64,000 bases of DNA. It comes from Hofstenia miamia. Its lineage: Eukaryota; Xenacoelomorpha; Acoela; Hofsteniidae. The position numbers and the translations under genes are program-made. Positions 12,310-26,684 of this stretch are shown piece by piece. The stretch covers positions 527,394 to 591,393 of the forward strand of contig CABFPE010000445.1 of the NCBI GenBank assembly GCA_900660155.1, written 5' to 3'. Within the stretch, counting starts at the first letter, position 1. The number at the start of each line of letters is the position of its first letter. The notes under the pieces were generated by a model, which saw only the letters and a list, made by a program, of their open reading frames with translations, did not search any database and was not told the origin of the DNA.

Positions 12310-12760
12310 CTGGGAATTTCATGATTCTTTAAATTTTTCAAAAGATTCAATAACTTCTCGTGTCATACACATATATTGCCTAAATTCTTCGGGATCCTAT
12401 TCTTTGAGCACGTAAAATACATCTCCCTCCCATGTGCGTGTTAATGGAAGTGGTTTAACCCTTTCAACCTGAAATTTTTTTTCTGTAATTATTATTATTT
12501 TTATATTCTAGATGGCTAAAACATATAATGTAAAGTTGTTTTATAAAGTTTATGATGATTACTATTATATGGGACAAAAGAAGTTAAATGGTACATATAT
12601 GTACCATCCGGGTTGAAAGGGTTAATATACATAAGTTTACCATTTCGACGATTTTTCTCTTTCCTTAATGGAAGATTATCTGGGCAGCACTCTGGCATAG
12701 CAGAAATTAATGTAATAGATAGTGCATCTACTTTTGACAAGGCCATTAGGGAAAAAATAC
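12310..12760 (-). pseudogene. probable PIF/Harbinger-type transposase fragment
   Basis: Read on the minus strand below the MITE, one frame gives DPEEFRQYMCMTREVIESF, interrupted by stops. This resembles the conserved N-terminal motif of PIF/Harbinger (DDE_4) transposases, in which an Asp-Pro-x-x-Phe stretch precedes an R-M-S/T helix. The open stretch above the MITE (about 12630-12760) may be the preceding part. The catalytic DDE core is not visible. The call rests on one short motif, so other DNA-transposon families remain possible. Confidence 0.35.
12459..12621. mobile_element. piggyBac-like MITE, 163 bp, TTAA-flanked
   Basis: The element starts CCCTTTCAACC (12459) and ends GGTTGAAAGGG (12611-12621), an exact 11-bp inverted repeat. 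It is bounded by TTAA at 12455-12458 and at 12622-12625. A TTAA target with CCCTTT ends is the hallmark of piggyBac non-autonomous elements. It sits inside the putative PIF/Harbinger fragment. Confidence 0.85.
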
Positions 12761-12913
12761 GCGAGTAAACAATCATTGTTTGTTTGCAAATTATTTTTAA
12801 TCACAACCAATTATCTCAGGAGTCCCGCGCGTAAATAATCATCGTGTGTTTCGGGCCTTAGATTAAACGAATTTAAACGACATCAAAAGAGTTTATATTT
12901 AAAGGTAACATAC

Positions 12914-13172
12914 TTTCTTAGACTTGGATTAGGACCTTGAGCCAAATTACTTTGAGATCCCTTTGCAAGAGACGATGATTGGAAAACTGGAGGTGGATGC
13001 GGTGCTCGCTTCGGAGAGCGATTGATCGTAGGAGGCATGGGTTTTTTCTTAGGGGAAGGACTCCTTTCCACACTTGGCTTTCGTTCGTCAAAAAAAGAAG
13101 TCGATGGTAAATTTTCTTCGAGACTAGACTTCGATTTATTTAAATTATCAGTACTCCTTTGGATCTTTGTGA
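12914..13172 (-). CDS. WW-CUE gene exon 7 (last found): Ser/Pro/Lys-rich linker
   Basis: The acceptor tttttag lies just above 13172 and the donor GTATGT just below 12914. The exon encodes residues 228-312, including VERSPSPKKKPMPP and RAPHPPPVFQ, candidate SH3 or WW ligands, and ends at GPNPSLR. It enters in phase 1 and leaves in phase 2. No following exon could be found down to position 1, so the gene either continues outside the window or its next exon is too small to see. Confidence 0.75.
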
Positions 13173-13966
13173 CTAAAAACTATTTGTAAACAATATTGTT
13201 AATAGAATTATTTTGTATGCTTTATTACTCAGTTTAAAAACATCCTTCAATTGAAAAAGAATATAAATATTCAAATTTTCAATGAAAATTATTTATTAGT
13301 GCCTAAAACCGATTCAAAAAACATGCAATTGAAACATATGCATGCCAAGTTTCATCATGATGATCTCAATGGGATACATTTTATGAAAATTGAATCAGGA
13401 AATTGGCATTAGGCTTGGGATACCCCAAGCCCACGCCTAAGAGACAAATTGAATATTTCAGCCAAGTAACAAGCATAAGCCTAGATTTAACCATAAGATG
13501 GTTTTTAATGCACTTCATGCCTTCAAAACTCGTAGCAGTGTTTGACTTTCCTTTGACAATGACAATCACTTTGATGTAATTCCCATAAAAAATTCATCTC
13601 AACATTGCTAGCATACATGATATTCCTTTTCTCCTGGTTTCCTCTAATTTTGAAATAATTCATAAATTCATTTCATCAAAATGATGATGTTGTTAACTTT
13701 ATTAAGTGTGCAAGTTCTTGTTTCTCATTCTCCATCCTCGCTGGTCAGTGCACTTTTAATCATTCTATTAATGTTGAGTGTGATACCAGAGTAGTTCAAA
13801 ACTCTCATTAAAAATCAAACTAATTTACTTTTCCAATTAAAATAATTTTTATATAAATTTTATATAAATATTGGGTATATTTGTATGTAAGAGTATAAAG
13901 AATGAAGAGTAGAGTTGAAATCGGCAGAAAATTTTCAAGATGGGACCGGTAGTTTACCGGCGAAAG

Positions 13967-14026
<60 letters not shown>

Positions 14027-16896
14027 TTACATTATAATGATATTCTATCAAAGTTTCAATCAGCACAAGCAATAAAATTCATCATTGAATCCATGGAATT
14101 TAAAAAATATATCAGAAGAAAAAAATTTAAGCAAATCAATGGCGCAGCAATGTCTCAATCAGCAATCCACCATATGTAACACCAAAATTGGATTTTAAAA
14201 GATAAAAAACCTAAAATTGAAAAAACGTGTGGTTCATAATAATCAGAATATTTTATTAATGAATGGAAACGATATCTAGATGATTTATAAAGTTTCCTCA
14301 AGAACTTATGATGTCAACAGTTCTATATTTACTAAATGAATTGAAACCTCACAATAACTTGAAATTTAAGCACAACAGCTCTGATATTGTCGAATTTCTG
14401 GATATTTCTGTAATGTTAATAAAATCAAAAATGAAAACAAAAATTTTATACACAAGCACCAATCCTAACTGGTTTTCAGCACATACAAGACATACAAAGA
14501 TAACCATTCCATATTGGTTAAATAAATTTACAAATTGAAAACCTTTTAATTTTTCTGTGTTAATGCTTTAGGGTTTAGTTAGTTTACATATGCATGATAA
14601 AACTAAATTTAGCATTATAAAACATTATTACAGTTTATATTGCTAAGGCACTTAACCTCACTTAACATTGAAACGCAGGTAAACATATGTAGATTATTTC
14701 TTGTAATGCCAAACATAATTTCTTTTCTAGTAGGATGTTTCAAACGTTTCAACAGCCATTTGCGTTTGAATATATTTGCAACCAAAAATTTGTTTAGAGC
14801 ATTCTTTCCAATATTAAAACCTTATTTCTATGAGGTTTCTTAAATTTTCAAGTGTAGATCAGACAATAAATTTTCATTTTATAAACACAATTTCTGTAAT
14901 TAATTCCAAAAAAATTTCAAATAAAATACACAATCGAAAACCACAACAACTCAATTTACAACAAAATTTAATTAATATTCTATTTGCAATACTGTAGCCT
15001 GCTGAAACAACAAAATGTTCTCAAACCTTAGATTTTGAAAAGAGCTTCTCCCAAACCAATCAAAATATTGCCTTCTCATCAAATAAACAAAAAATATGTT
15101 TTTAATTTTGACTGGTAAAATTACAATCTTTCTTGAAATTTTCGAAGTGACCTGCAGGCTAAGAAAATAAAGAAGAGCTATTCATGTGTCTTAACAATAA
15201 CATCACCAATATAGGTGAACTAGTAGCGGATTTTCAACTACATACATAAATAGTTACCAATTTTCTAAGTAAAGCATTTTAACAAACTGCATATTTTAAC
15301 GGAATTAAAAATATATAGATGTTTTTGCAATGGTTTCCAACAGGCGTGTCGCGGACTAATATCGTAGCGTGTCACATTTCACGAAGAAAGTATTAGAATT
15401 AGATTGACAAGTTATTAAAAATTTATTTGTTGCAACGGATTCATAGTGTTCAACCATGTAAAATATTTGTAAACCACTGAGTTTATAGAATTGATAATTT
15501 TGAAATAAAACTTATGAAAACATACGCGTAAGACTTTCACTTGATTGATGCTTTAACTCTGCTAACTTTGCAGAGCACACTTCGAAATCGAAATTGTGCT
15601 TGTGTGCGATATCCTTAATCTTGCCAGGATCGATCTCGTCTTCGAATCGAATGTTCAACTTTTGAAGAACTAAAGGTTTTGAAATTAAACCAGAATTTTC
15701 AATAAGTATCTTTGGTGAGTGAATAAATACCTTGAAAATTGAACTAATAAAATGTAGTTACTAAATTTATGGAATCATGAAATTAAGGCACAGTTGCCAA
15801 AAAGAACCAGGTCGTTGAACTTAAACCAAATAACTCAGCATTCTCTGATAAGGTTTTTCTGGTCAAGGTACTAGGAAGGAGTGGAAAAAGCACAGGGATG
15901 AATCGTCATTGTATGAACATTGAATATATTGAACCTGATGAAGTAAAAGGCTGGAAAGAAGTCGATCAGCAAGTTCCATTACTTAGTAGTACAGATCAGT
16001 GGCTGTCAGCCAAGAAAGAAGAAATTGATAATTGGGTAAACAATGGTGTTTTTAAAACAGTAGATAATTGTGGTCAACAATTTGTTACAACTAGATGGGT
16101 TCTTACTAAAAAGAGCTGTGCCACATTGAAGGCAAGATTGGTAGCACGGGGTTTTGAGGCTCTAGATGTCTCTATTTTAGTTCACCCACATGTGCTTGAG
16201 ATTCTCTTCATCTGTTGTTGTCACTTTATTCTAGTAAAATAAATAGATGGAAGTGCCAAACTATGGACATTAAAACAGCTTTCTTACAGGGCGAGCACTT
16301 AGATAGAGACGTTTTTATTAAGCCACATAGGGATAGTGATGTTTCTAATGGTAAGTTGTGGAAACTTGTTAAGACTGTCCATGGTTTAGCAGATGCGCCA
16401 CAACATTGGTACAATCGTGTTAAATCAGAAATATTAAGAACAGGTTGTCTTATGTCTAAATATGATCCTTGTATCTTCAATTTGTCTTACTCTGGAGTGC
16501 TACATGGTATTCAGCTTCCTATCGTGGCATATACGGTTAATCGGTCAATTATTGAAGCGATCTATTCTACCAAGCAGTTACATGACAAAATTTTACGGAT
16601 TGATTTAAGATATTTGTGAGAATTGATTGATAACAAGGAACTTACAGATATACAGTGGGTGGAGACAAAGTTTCAGCTCGCTGATTGCCTTACAAAACCC
16701 AAAACAGCATTATCTGATTCTCTGACTAATATTTTAAGCGTGGCATCTTAAAGAAAGGAACTTAGTGAAGATATTGTGGATTGTGGTGTGGTGCAGAAAC
16801 AAAAGTAGAAATGGAGCAGAATGTCTTAGTGTTTAGTTTGGTAATTAATCTGTGCGTTTTTCAGGTAGCGTTGTAAATATGTACTTACAATATAAA

Positions 16897-16935
<39 letters not shown>

Positions 16936-19900
16936 ATTAAAATTGTATGCATGTTTTTTTTCTGTACATATTCATGTCAATATAGGCTATTTTTCTTTTT
17001 ATTACAAATCTGACAAAATTAATAAATTGACGCAAGTTTATTTTTCAAACAAATGTTTTTCATTCGAAAACATTGTTCCACATATTTACAAAAATATGAT
17101 TTCTAAGCTCAGTAGAATTATTTCTCGTAATAGCATACAATCCAATAAAAATGTTTTGAAAAAGTGGCTCCATAATTTTTTTAAAATCAGCTGAAACTTT
17201 AACCGAGCCCAACTCACAAAGTATTTTGCAAATATCCGTATCAATTCCTGAAATGTATGAAATAGACCATTCATATTTTATTTTTCAGAAAAAGAAAAAT
17301 TGAAAAGTTTATTTAACACTAGAGCTATTGCTTATTGATTATCATTACTTAAGTAAAATGAACTTTCACAGACGCCCTAGGTGCTTACAATATAATAAAT
17401 TAATACCTGCATCCAAAATATGTAGAAAATATATGGGAAAACATACTTTGAGTTTTATCTTGCTCAGTCAAAATAACGGAGTTCTTCTTTTGAAGACGAA
17501 TAGCAGCAGCGGTAGCAGTAGCAGGAGGCTTAATTTTGTTCTCGTTAGCCATAGAAACCGCTCTGGGCTGCTCATCTGCAAAAATTTCAGATAGAAAATC
17601 GTGTGCCATGTCGTAATCATTTTCAGCACTAAATGGAATTTAACAAAATCAAAAAATATGGAAAGAACACATCGCTATTAAAGTAAAAATTCACTGGTGC
17701 ATTCATTAAAAATATTAAAAATTAGAAAATAAAGAATCCTACGTACAGGGTGTTCCAAAATCCGTGGACACACTTTTAGTTTTCATATTTTTAATTATAA
17801 ATTATTGTAAAATGAAACTGGTGCCATTTTATAAAGTTAAATGGATTAATTTTTTTGTATTGATTTTTCATATACTTTCAGATGCAGGAACTTTGTTGCT
17901 CGAATGGCAAAAACTGCACTACAATTTCAATCCATTCATATCATAAGGTTCAATCCAAGAAATGCCCTCCCCCAATAATATTTTCCATAATCCTTGTTCT
18001 ATACTCTCTAATAGAAGTACCATTTCCTTCTTCTAAAATTTCTCTTATCCTCAGTGCCAAAATAATTTTGACAATTGATTTTAAAACAGACCATACATCT
18101 ATATTTGATTTTTGATTGAGCATATGTTGGTGTTGGTATGGTCCTAATCTTAATAAACTGTGTTCAGAAAACTCAATTTCAACAAAAAAACTCTCGAATG
18201 ACAAGGAGCACTATCGATGACATATCACCTAAAAGATTCTTAGCGCGCCTAAGATATTAAATCATTCATGAGTTTTTTCATTAGTAAAAGATCCACGTTG
18301 TATTGAATGTTGACTCCACCCTCCATTGTTAATACAACTAATAAAATGAACATTTGATCTTTCACTACCTGAAGCAGTAATATTGCTACATTCTCCTTCA
18401 CGAGACCTGCCAAAAAGTCTACTTTAATGCAAGTTAATATTTGTTTTATCCATATATAGATGATCGGCTTATTCTGGGGCTGGTAGTTAAGCAGTTGCCC
18501 AACATGAGCAGCCTTTTGGTCCTCATTAGTAGGAGAATTAGCAAGCTCAGGTTCAATATGTTCATGAAACCGTCCAGATGGCACCTAATGATGTCTTTAA
18601 AAATCTTAAATTAAATTTTTCAAAGATTATTTCAACAAACTTTGCTAATATTAATTTGGATTTCTAAAAACTTTAAGGTTTTCTTCTGTTCCTTCAGAAT
18701 AAAGAACACCTCCATAATTTCGGCGATTATCTTTAATCCACAAAAATGGAGTTGACTTGTTGACAATTAAATCAATAGCCGACTGCCTCCATTCTCCATT
18801 GAAATATAGGCTGTTCTAAAACGTTGAAGCTTCTTCCACCTAAACTTATACGACTGGTTATGGGTAAAATTTCTGTTAAAATGAAATTAATCTGAACTTG
18901 AATGTGCATCTCCAAACTTTTATAGCATTAATAGTTTTCGAGCTACTCAATTGTCAAAATATATCCAAGATTTCTGGAACACCCTGTATAATATAAAAAT
19001 GAAATTCAAACTAATAAAACACATAAATCAAAAATCAAGTAATACATTACTATGAAATACATTATTTAATGACTTAATTTTGATTTTTGTGCTATAACTG
19101 AAATGTAGTACATATTAAAAAAACTAAATAGCTAAAAAATATAATATGTACTAAAATTTTCAAATAAAAATGCATGAATATAGAAATAATTTCAAAAGCA
19201 TCAATGAATTTCTGCCCATTTTTAATAGACAAACTACAAACATTTTAACAGCCTCAACGATGATTGGACGCTTTTCTTTGGAAAAATTGCGAAATGACTC
19301 TTGTAGTCGGCGAATCACATTCTCATCAGCAACTATATTTTGGTTTTCGTTAGAACTTAGTGAACTGTTCGAGCTCTAAATCATAAAATATTAAACCTAA
19401 CACTACAAAAATAACGCATCCAACATTTAGGAAAATCAGTAGTATGAAAGGACTAGAAGTCCGTGGATACTTGAACTCTATGACCTTGGATGTAATTGTG
19501 TACTTTGACTGTCTGTCTATCTCTGATACTATGGGAATATATTTTGTTTTGTTGACAAAATTAAGTTATGCAACCCATTGTTAAAAATTTACAAACGAAT
19601 TTCTAGGCCAACAATTTTCAAAAGTATGTTCCCATTCCTCAAATTCATAAAAAATCTTATAAGATTAATATGCTGGGATCTACTCATAAACAAGTCAAGA
19701 TGAAATTTTTATAAGAGTCAAGTCGCCCAACTGGTAAATCATGACTAGGATTCAAATTTTATAAGAACTATTATATGTTATGAGTACTTTAGATTGAAAC
19801 GGTGCTAGGGAACTATCCTTAACCCGGAAGATTTCTTTTATAAATTACGTGATTTGTCTATATTTGTTATGTGAATTAATGACGCTATTCAGATAACTTA

Positions 19901-22900
19901 TCAGATATTAAATTGAAAACATTAATTTGAATTTTTGTTTTTGGCAGTGGTTTTTCAAAAGTTTACCGCAAGCATCTACAGAATTGGTTATCAACGTAGT
20001 GAACAAAATTCCAATGGTTGACGTTCAATCAAATATTATCCACATTGCATCACAGTATATGCCATTTGATTCATGAAGTGAATGAAAAAACACGTTTTCT
20101 TTGGCAAAGTGAATATAAAAGTTTATCTTACGGGACAATTACTATTCATTTTGTATTTCTCAATTTGAGTTGTTTTGTGTATACTGGAAAAAACGTTTCA
20201 AATTTTATTAATAAAATATTCAATGATTGTGTCATTGTTTATGTGGTAGATATTACTGCAATTCTTATAGCTGGGATACGAGAAGAACTTCATTTTCACT
20301 GCGTATGACATTCCTCGTTGATACAATTTCATTATATATAAACGTGTACTTGCAGATTTCCCTGTCAAAAACTTTAAAACAACACATACCTACTCACTGG
20401 AATAGTGGTTAATGTGATATCCAGTATTACTCAGCAGTTAAACCACATATTTCTAGAGATGAGTACATTATGGAAATTGAATTTTCTGTGCGAAATTTTA
20501 TCTAAAATAACATTGAACTTACACTACATTTGGTTATCTCATGGTAGAATAAACTGATCAAGAAGTCAATTCAATCACAAGATCTCTGCACTACATTCCA
20601 ATTTTTTCACATCAATTTTTAAAAAATTGAATTTTCTATCTGGTCAAAACAGAAAGAGGACTGTTGCTGATGTGAGGTCAATCCTTATTACCCTTCGCAT
20701 AACTAATGAAGAACTTGTAAATTTTTCCGTTGAGTGCTCAGTTGAAGCGAAAAGAGTGAAATCAGTGCTCAATGCATAAACTTCATCAACTGATTCAATC
20801 GATGAAGTTGAAAAACACCGTAAACGAGATGTCACGGTGTGTGATGGATCTGGTAATATTGGAAAGAGAATAGAAGAGTTCCTTAAATTAGCAAAGCTTT
20901 CTGAATTTGGGCTTAGATTCCTGCTGGTCAGTGCTTATTCTCCGATGGTGGAGGAAATTTGGAAGAAAGACGTCAGGGATTAAACCTTAAAACCCTGCAC
21001 CACTCATGCTTGTAATACATTTTGAAAAAAAGGTTCTTCTAGGTTTAGAGCAAGTTCACAAATTTGTTTATTATAATGCGATTGACTCATTTACAAGAAC
21101 CGTTACTTTCAGTAAACATTTAGTTGTCCTGATGAAACGGGCAATTACGGGTTAGTTAATGAGAGTGTCTTATTGTCAATTAAAACTTTGGGAGTTTTAT
21201 CCATCCCAATGACACATGACTGCATGAGTAATTATATATGAAAAATATGAAAAGTTGCGAGCCGAAAATATGATAATTAATTCGTTTAAAGTGTTAATAA
21301 AATTTTGCTGTTATGTCATTAAAGTGTTTACGTGCAATGCAATTTTAATACTAGGAAACTAACTGTCTATCGTGACAAGAGAAACAAGAAAAATCTAGGA
21401 AAGTTCACATGGGTTTTCATAGTTTTTCGAAACGTACACTGAGGCAATAACTATAAAATTGGAGTATATTTGGAAGATTTGCAATTTTGGCCTTTGCAAG
21501 TAAAAGTAAGGATGGCCAGCACAGTTAATATGGCAGCTACATAAAAACATGAAAAAGTGCGGTTTTAAAAGTTGAGACAGTTTTTTAAAACCTTTTTTAA
21601 AAATTCTACTCTAAATTGAAAATATGATTAAATCGCTTATTTTAATTACCATAGTTTTCTAAAAGCATAAAAGTCCAGATTTCTTACAACAACTAGATGC
21701 AGAAGTTGATAACTATAGGCCTGAGTAATATAAAATATTTTCTCTATTTCTCAACAAACTGTTTCTAAAATAAACAAGATTAAAGTCAGAGACTACAAAT
21801 ACCTCCGCCAAGTAGGATGACAACATTTTATTAAAATGCGTAACCCTAAAAAAGTTTTTTCCAGCGTTCTAAATATGCAAATGTTATTTGCTTAACTGTC
21901 GTTCAATCACGCAAGCATCAATCAGAAACTTGCTGTTGAAATTCGTTAAAACTATTTGCAGGTACGTCAATGAATTTGATAGATTGCATGAACTATTGCT
22001 GTCAATCAAATGATGCGGCATTATACACAAATAGTAAATCCTATAGATTAATGCAATTTACACACAATATTAGGAAATATTATAATATAAACAGATGTTA
22101 TAAATATATTATATATTGCTAAAACCTAATAATATATAAAGTAAATTAGAATTAAAAGGTTTAAGAAAACGTTTTGCATTGGAAAGACAAAAATTTCACA
22201 ACTTTTGCAATTCCAATTTTTGTAAATGTAGAATCTCTTTAACATAATCAATCGAACTTGATTCTATCTTCATATGTTAAAAATTGACGGAGAGATAGAA
22301 AATGTAATTCTCGCAAAGTTTTTAAGGTCTTCCTCGAAAATTTCTACAAAATTTAAGGATTTTATATTTAGTTCTATATTAACAAGTCAAGCGCCTCCAA
22401 CAAACTTGGTCCAATTATTGTACTCATAAATGAATATAGCCAGGTGCATAATGGGAAATATCTGGCTAACTAAGGCTCTGACTTCCAAAATTACTTTTGT
22501 TTTGTGCTGCACATTTCGGTTAAATATTAGAAAAAGAATTTTAAAAAATCAATTAAAATTGAAGGTCTCTCATTGAAAAAACATTTTTATGGATTGTAAA
22601 AAATCATTTCATGCATTGAATGGATACTTGCAATTGTATAAATTTGGCTCTAATTGCTAGAAGGTGAACTGAATCAACCTGAAAAGTTAATGGGATCGAA
22701 GTTAGTTAAAAACGTACTAAATTTTCATAATTGTAATTTTGGAAAATGTACACTCATCTAATAAAAATGGACGAATTGAGAAATAATATATTCGAAATTA
22801 ACACTAACTTTTCATTGGATGATCCATTACCCTAAAAAATCAGTCGGAAACCAAAATTTTATAAATAAATATGTAGGGATATGAGTTCTGTCTGCATCCT

Positions 22901-25900
22901 CTCACGAGCAGTGATGACGTTTATATTTCAGAGTTTAAAGGGATTTAAACGACATCTATATTAATGTTTCAAAATGACAACATTGCTGATTTCATTCAAA
23001 CAATGACGGTATATTGGATGCTTGTAAAAAAGACTGAATGATACTCGAAGTTACAACAATCTCGAAGAATTAGGATGAAAGTCTAATGAAAATTGAAAAG
23101 GGTTTTGAATGAAAGGCACGCATCGCGAATAACATTATCATAAGAATCCGTCAGCTGTTGGAAGCTTGCAAACGTGGCTCTTAAAACAGTTATCTTCATT
23201 TTGCCAAATGTGGTTCTAGCGTGCATTTATTGAATCTCTCCCTAATTGTTCGCAATTGTTTGAATGGTGAACAGAAAATAGCATTTCAACCTGTGAAATA
23301 AGCCTCTGAAATAATACATATAGCCAAGACGGATTATCAGTTGATGAACCTGAATGTATGTTGACCGTGGATTCGATTCAATTTAAGTGGAGACCGTTAT
23401 CCTTCAGAAATCGCCACTTGCAAAAAAGAGTCTGGAGTTGCAACAATGAAAAAACTGACATGGCAATGACAATTTCGTCATCACCAGCAAATTGCGAAAG
23501 CTTTTTTTCAATTTTGTCAAACTCGAAGAAGTCAAATTGCAATGAATTCAATTCAAATTATGAAGTAATCCTTAAATTGCAATTAAAGCTGTTGTTTATT
23601 CACGTTTAATTGCAATTGGTACGGTTTAAACTATCGTTTATATTGTTACTGATATTTTAAATTATTATAAACTGTTTAAAAAGAATTTAGGTTTGTGATT
23701 TGGTCAATAAATATAACTCCTGGATGGAACAAATTTAATAGCATAAACTATACATTAGTTTTAGGGAAAAGATAATCGGATCGATATGTGATCGATCATA
23801 GATTATCGACGATATAATATGTGAAAAAATTGATAATTTAAATAATTTTATCAAAGTTAATCCTTTGTCAAATTATCTTCTGAGCCAGCCTGTAATTAAC
23901 ATGTATAAGTGAAAATACAATTACCATTGCTGACAGACGTCTATCATCAACTGGGGATGACTGAACAATCCGTTGCTGTGGTGGAGGTGGTGCAACAGTT
24001 CTAAAGTATGAAAAAATTTAAACAATCAATTAGGATAATACTTTAATATTTTAACTTAACAACACATGAAACTCGACCAATGATTTCATTAACAAAAATT
24101 CGTTAAATTCGGGCATTCGATGGTACACAATTATAAGTGGGAAGTTCAGGAATGTATTAAATGAATTTAAATTTGAAAGAAGCACTGGAAAAGACTGAAA
24201 AATGGCTTTAAACAACTTAAAAAATTATGCTTGTTCATAATTAACCAGCACTGCAGAGAAATACTGATTCTTGACACTACTACTCAGCAGTGCAGATATC
24301 TTCCTCAGGGGCAGAGGAAATTGGTCACTCAGCTTAAACCTTCGAAAATTTTGTACAAATATATTGCATTAACAAAAAGTAATAATGAAATGAACACACA
24401 AATGTCACAATTAACAATAAGTTTGACACAAAGGCAGGTCTCACAACATCAAGATCATGAAATATATTTTCTAAACATTTAAAACAATTTTTAAATTGGG
24501 GCTTGTTAAAGAGGTTTATCCTGTGACGTGGAAATTTTCAGCTCTGCGAGATAACAAAGATTTGCGGCATTTTCTTATTTTTATACAAACAAGTTGGTAT
24601 TATATTTTGATGGCGAATTTTTAGGCTATTTGCCATGCATCAAAGACGGATGGCTGAAAAATTCCGCTTGAAAAATATTTAAGTATTTCTACATGTAGCA
24701 ATTAATCAGTTATAAACAGGATTACTTGATCACATTGCATTCCTACACTAGACCAAGTGATGACATACTGACCTACGGACACAAAACTCTCATACCGAAA
24801 GCATTAAACCAAAGCCACTTTTTACAGTATTAACTTAATCTTAGGTGGCTAAATAAGAATTTCAATAATTTTAGTAATGAAAATAAAATATATTAGCAAC
24901 AAAAATTTATTGAATTTCAAATTTGCTTTATATTGACCTCTTACACAGTGAACAGTACAATAAATTTAATATTGCTTTGCATTTATCCGTCCTCTTACAA
25001 TTTTTATTGCAAACTGTCGTGCGCAAACACTAAATCAATATTTTAAAATTTAATCGACTAGGTTAACAATATTTTCCATTATCTTAATAATCCCCAGTTG
25101 ACTTGTCTCGGAGTTTGTTTGACTTTTATCATTTCTTTCTTAAACACTAGTATGTTTACACTGTTCGGTTAGCCACTTGTTCAATTCACCCAGGTCTACT
25201 ATATATGTTGGACAAAACGAAGGGAAATGCAATCGGGATAATATTTAAACAATTATATTTGGTTATATAACATCATAACTTATTATACATATGTATAAAG
25301 GAGTGGGGTGAAAGAAAAAAATTATTATGGTTCCCAAAATTAGTAAATATAGCTTCAACAATATTGGATAACATATAGGGGTTCACAAATTAATGAAAAA
25401 ATCATTTGCACAATTTCAACGGTGAATTCCATGAAATCGGTACTTTTTTAATTTTTGGATTCAATATTCTTGATTTTTGTCGCGAAAGATTCACTCCAAG
25501 TCTTCTTCAACGACCATAGACTATTCCATATATCTCGGGATGGCGTTTATTGTGTCACACGAGAAACTTAGGATAACGGCAGATACAAAATAATTACCAG
25601 TATTAAAGTTGATTGATTCTGGCTTTGCAAATATGCAGAAAACAGAAGCATTTTCTAATGAAAACCTCACTTTGATTAATATTTAATTAATAGCACTCAG
25701 CATGACAGAACTAAGAACTTCTTAGAAGGGTTCATTTAGCTATAATACTAGTAGCAGATGACTTGATATGATGCTTTTTACTATAAGCGAAGAGTTTCTA
25801 CCTTCATCAATACATTCCCATTATATCTCATTTGGAAACAACATGTGGCATAAGCTGTAACAACTGTAACCAATCAGCAAACAGACTATTTAATGAATTG

Positions 25901-26648
25901 AATTGAGACAAATAGAATAGCAAAATTCTATGGAGACATGCAAGTCACCTTCCATGGTAAGTTGCTTCAGGTTTTGCAATTTTCATGAAAAGGAATGCCT
26001 GAAGAAGGTATTTCTGGTCATTGCTCAGCTTTAAAGACTTCAGTAGCAATTGGCGGCTTCACCCTACCTTAAATTTTGTGGAAATCCACAACTGTAAGAA
26101 AGTTAACTTCGGACGAAAACCACTTAGCAAATTTTCCTTCAACTGATGAGGAGATTTTTCAAGTTTATGTGCATCACTACCAAGTTTTAACATTTTTATC
26201 AGAATGTTGATATATACAATCGTTGGTAATCTAGCCCGGTCGCAAACTGATGCCGTCAGTTATTAATTAATTGTAAATTATTATGATGTTATAAATAACC
26301 AGATAGATTTATGCTAACAACCTGTTAGATGTAAAAGTAGAGAAACGCATTGATGTTGTTAGTGTGAATGGTAATACCGGAATACACACGTATATTTTAT
26401 TATGTTCTGTTTGGGCTTAACTTTATCAAATACTACTGCTCCTGCGATCATTTCATTTATATAACGAACAAGAAAATGGATCTAATCTTGTCTTTAAAAA
26501 ATTCAAAACACACCTGCTTTTGTTGGCAGCATGCTTGCGGATATACTCCAAGACTAAAAAAGTCTATTATCTGGCTTCAGTCTAGTGATTATTTTGCCTG
26601 GAAAAGTTATTGACAATATTATGTCTTATGAAAAATTTCCAAAAAATC

Positions 26649-26684
<36 letters not shown>

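Noticed and set aside
12516-12776. 86-codon minus-strand open frame considered as the next exon of the WW-CUE gene
   Set aside because: Half of it runs through the TTAA-flanked MITE, it has no suitable acceptor, and the neighbouring reading resembles a transposase.
24231-24482. 83-codon plus-strand open frame in an intron
   Set aside because: No motif or splice context was found, and it lies between confirmed exons of a gene on the opposite strand.
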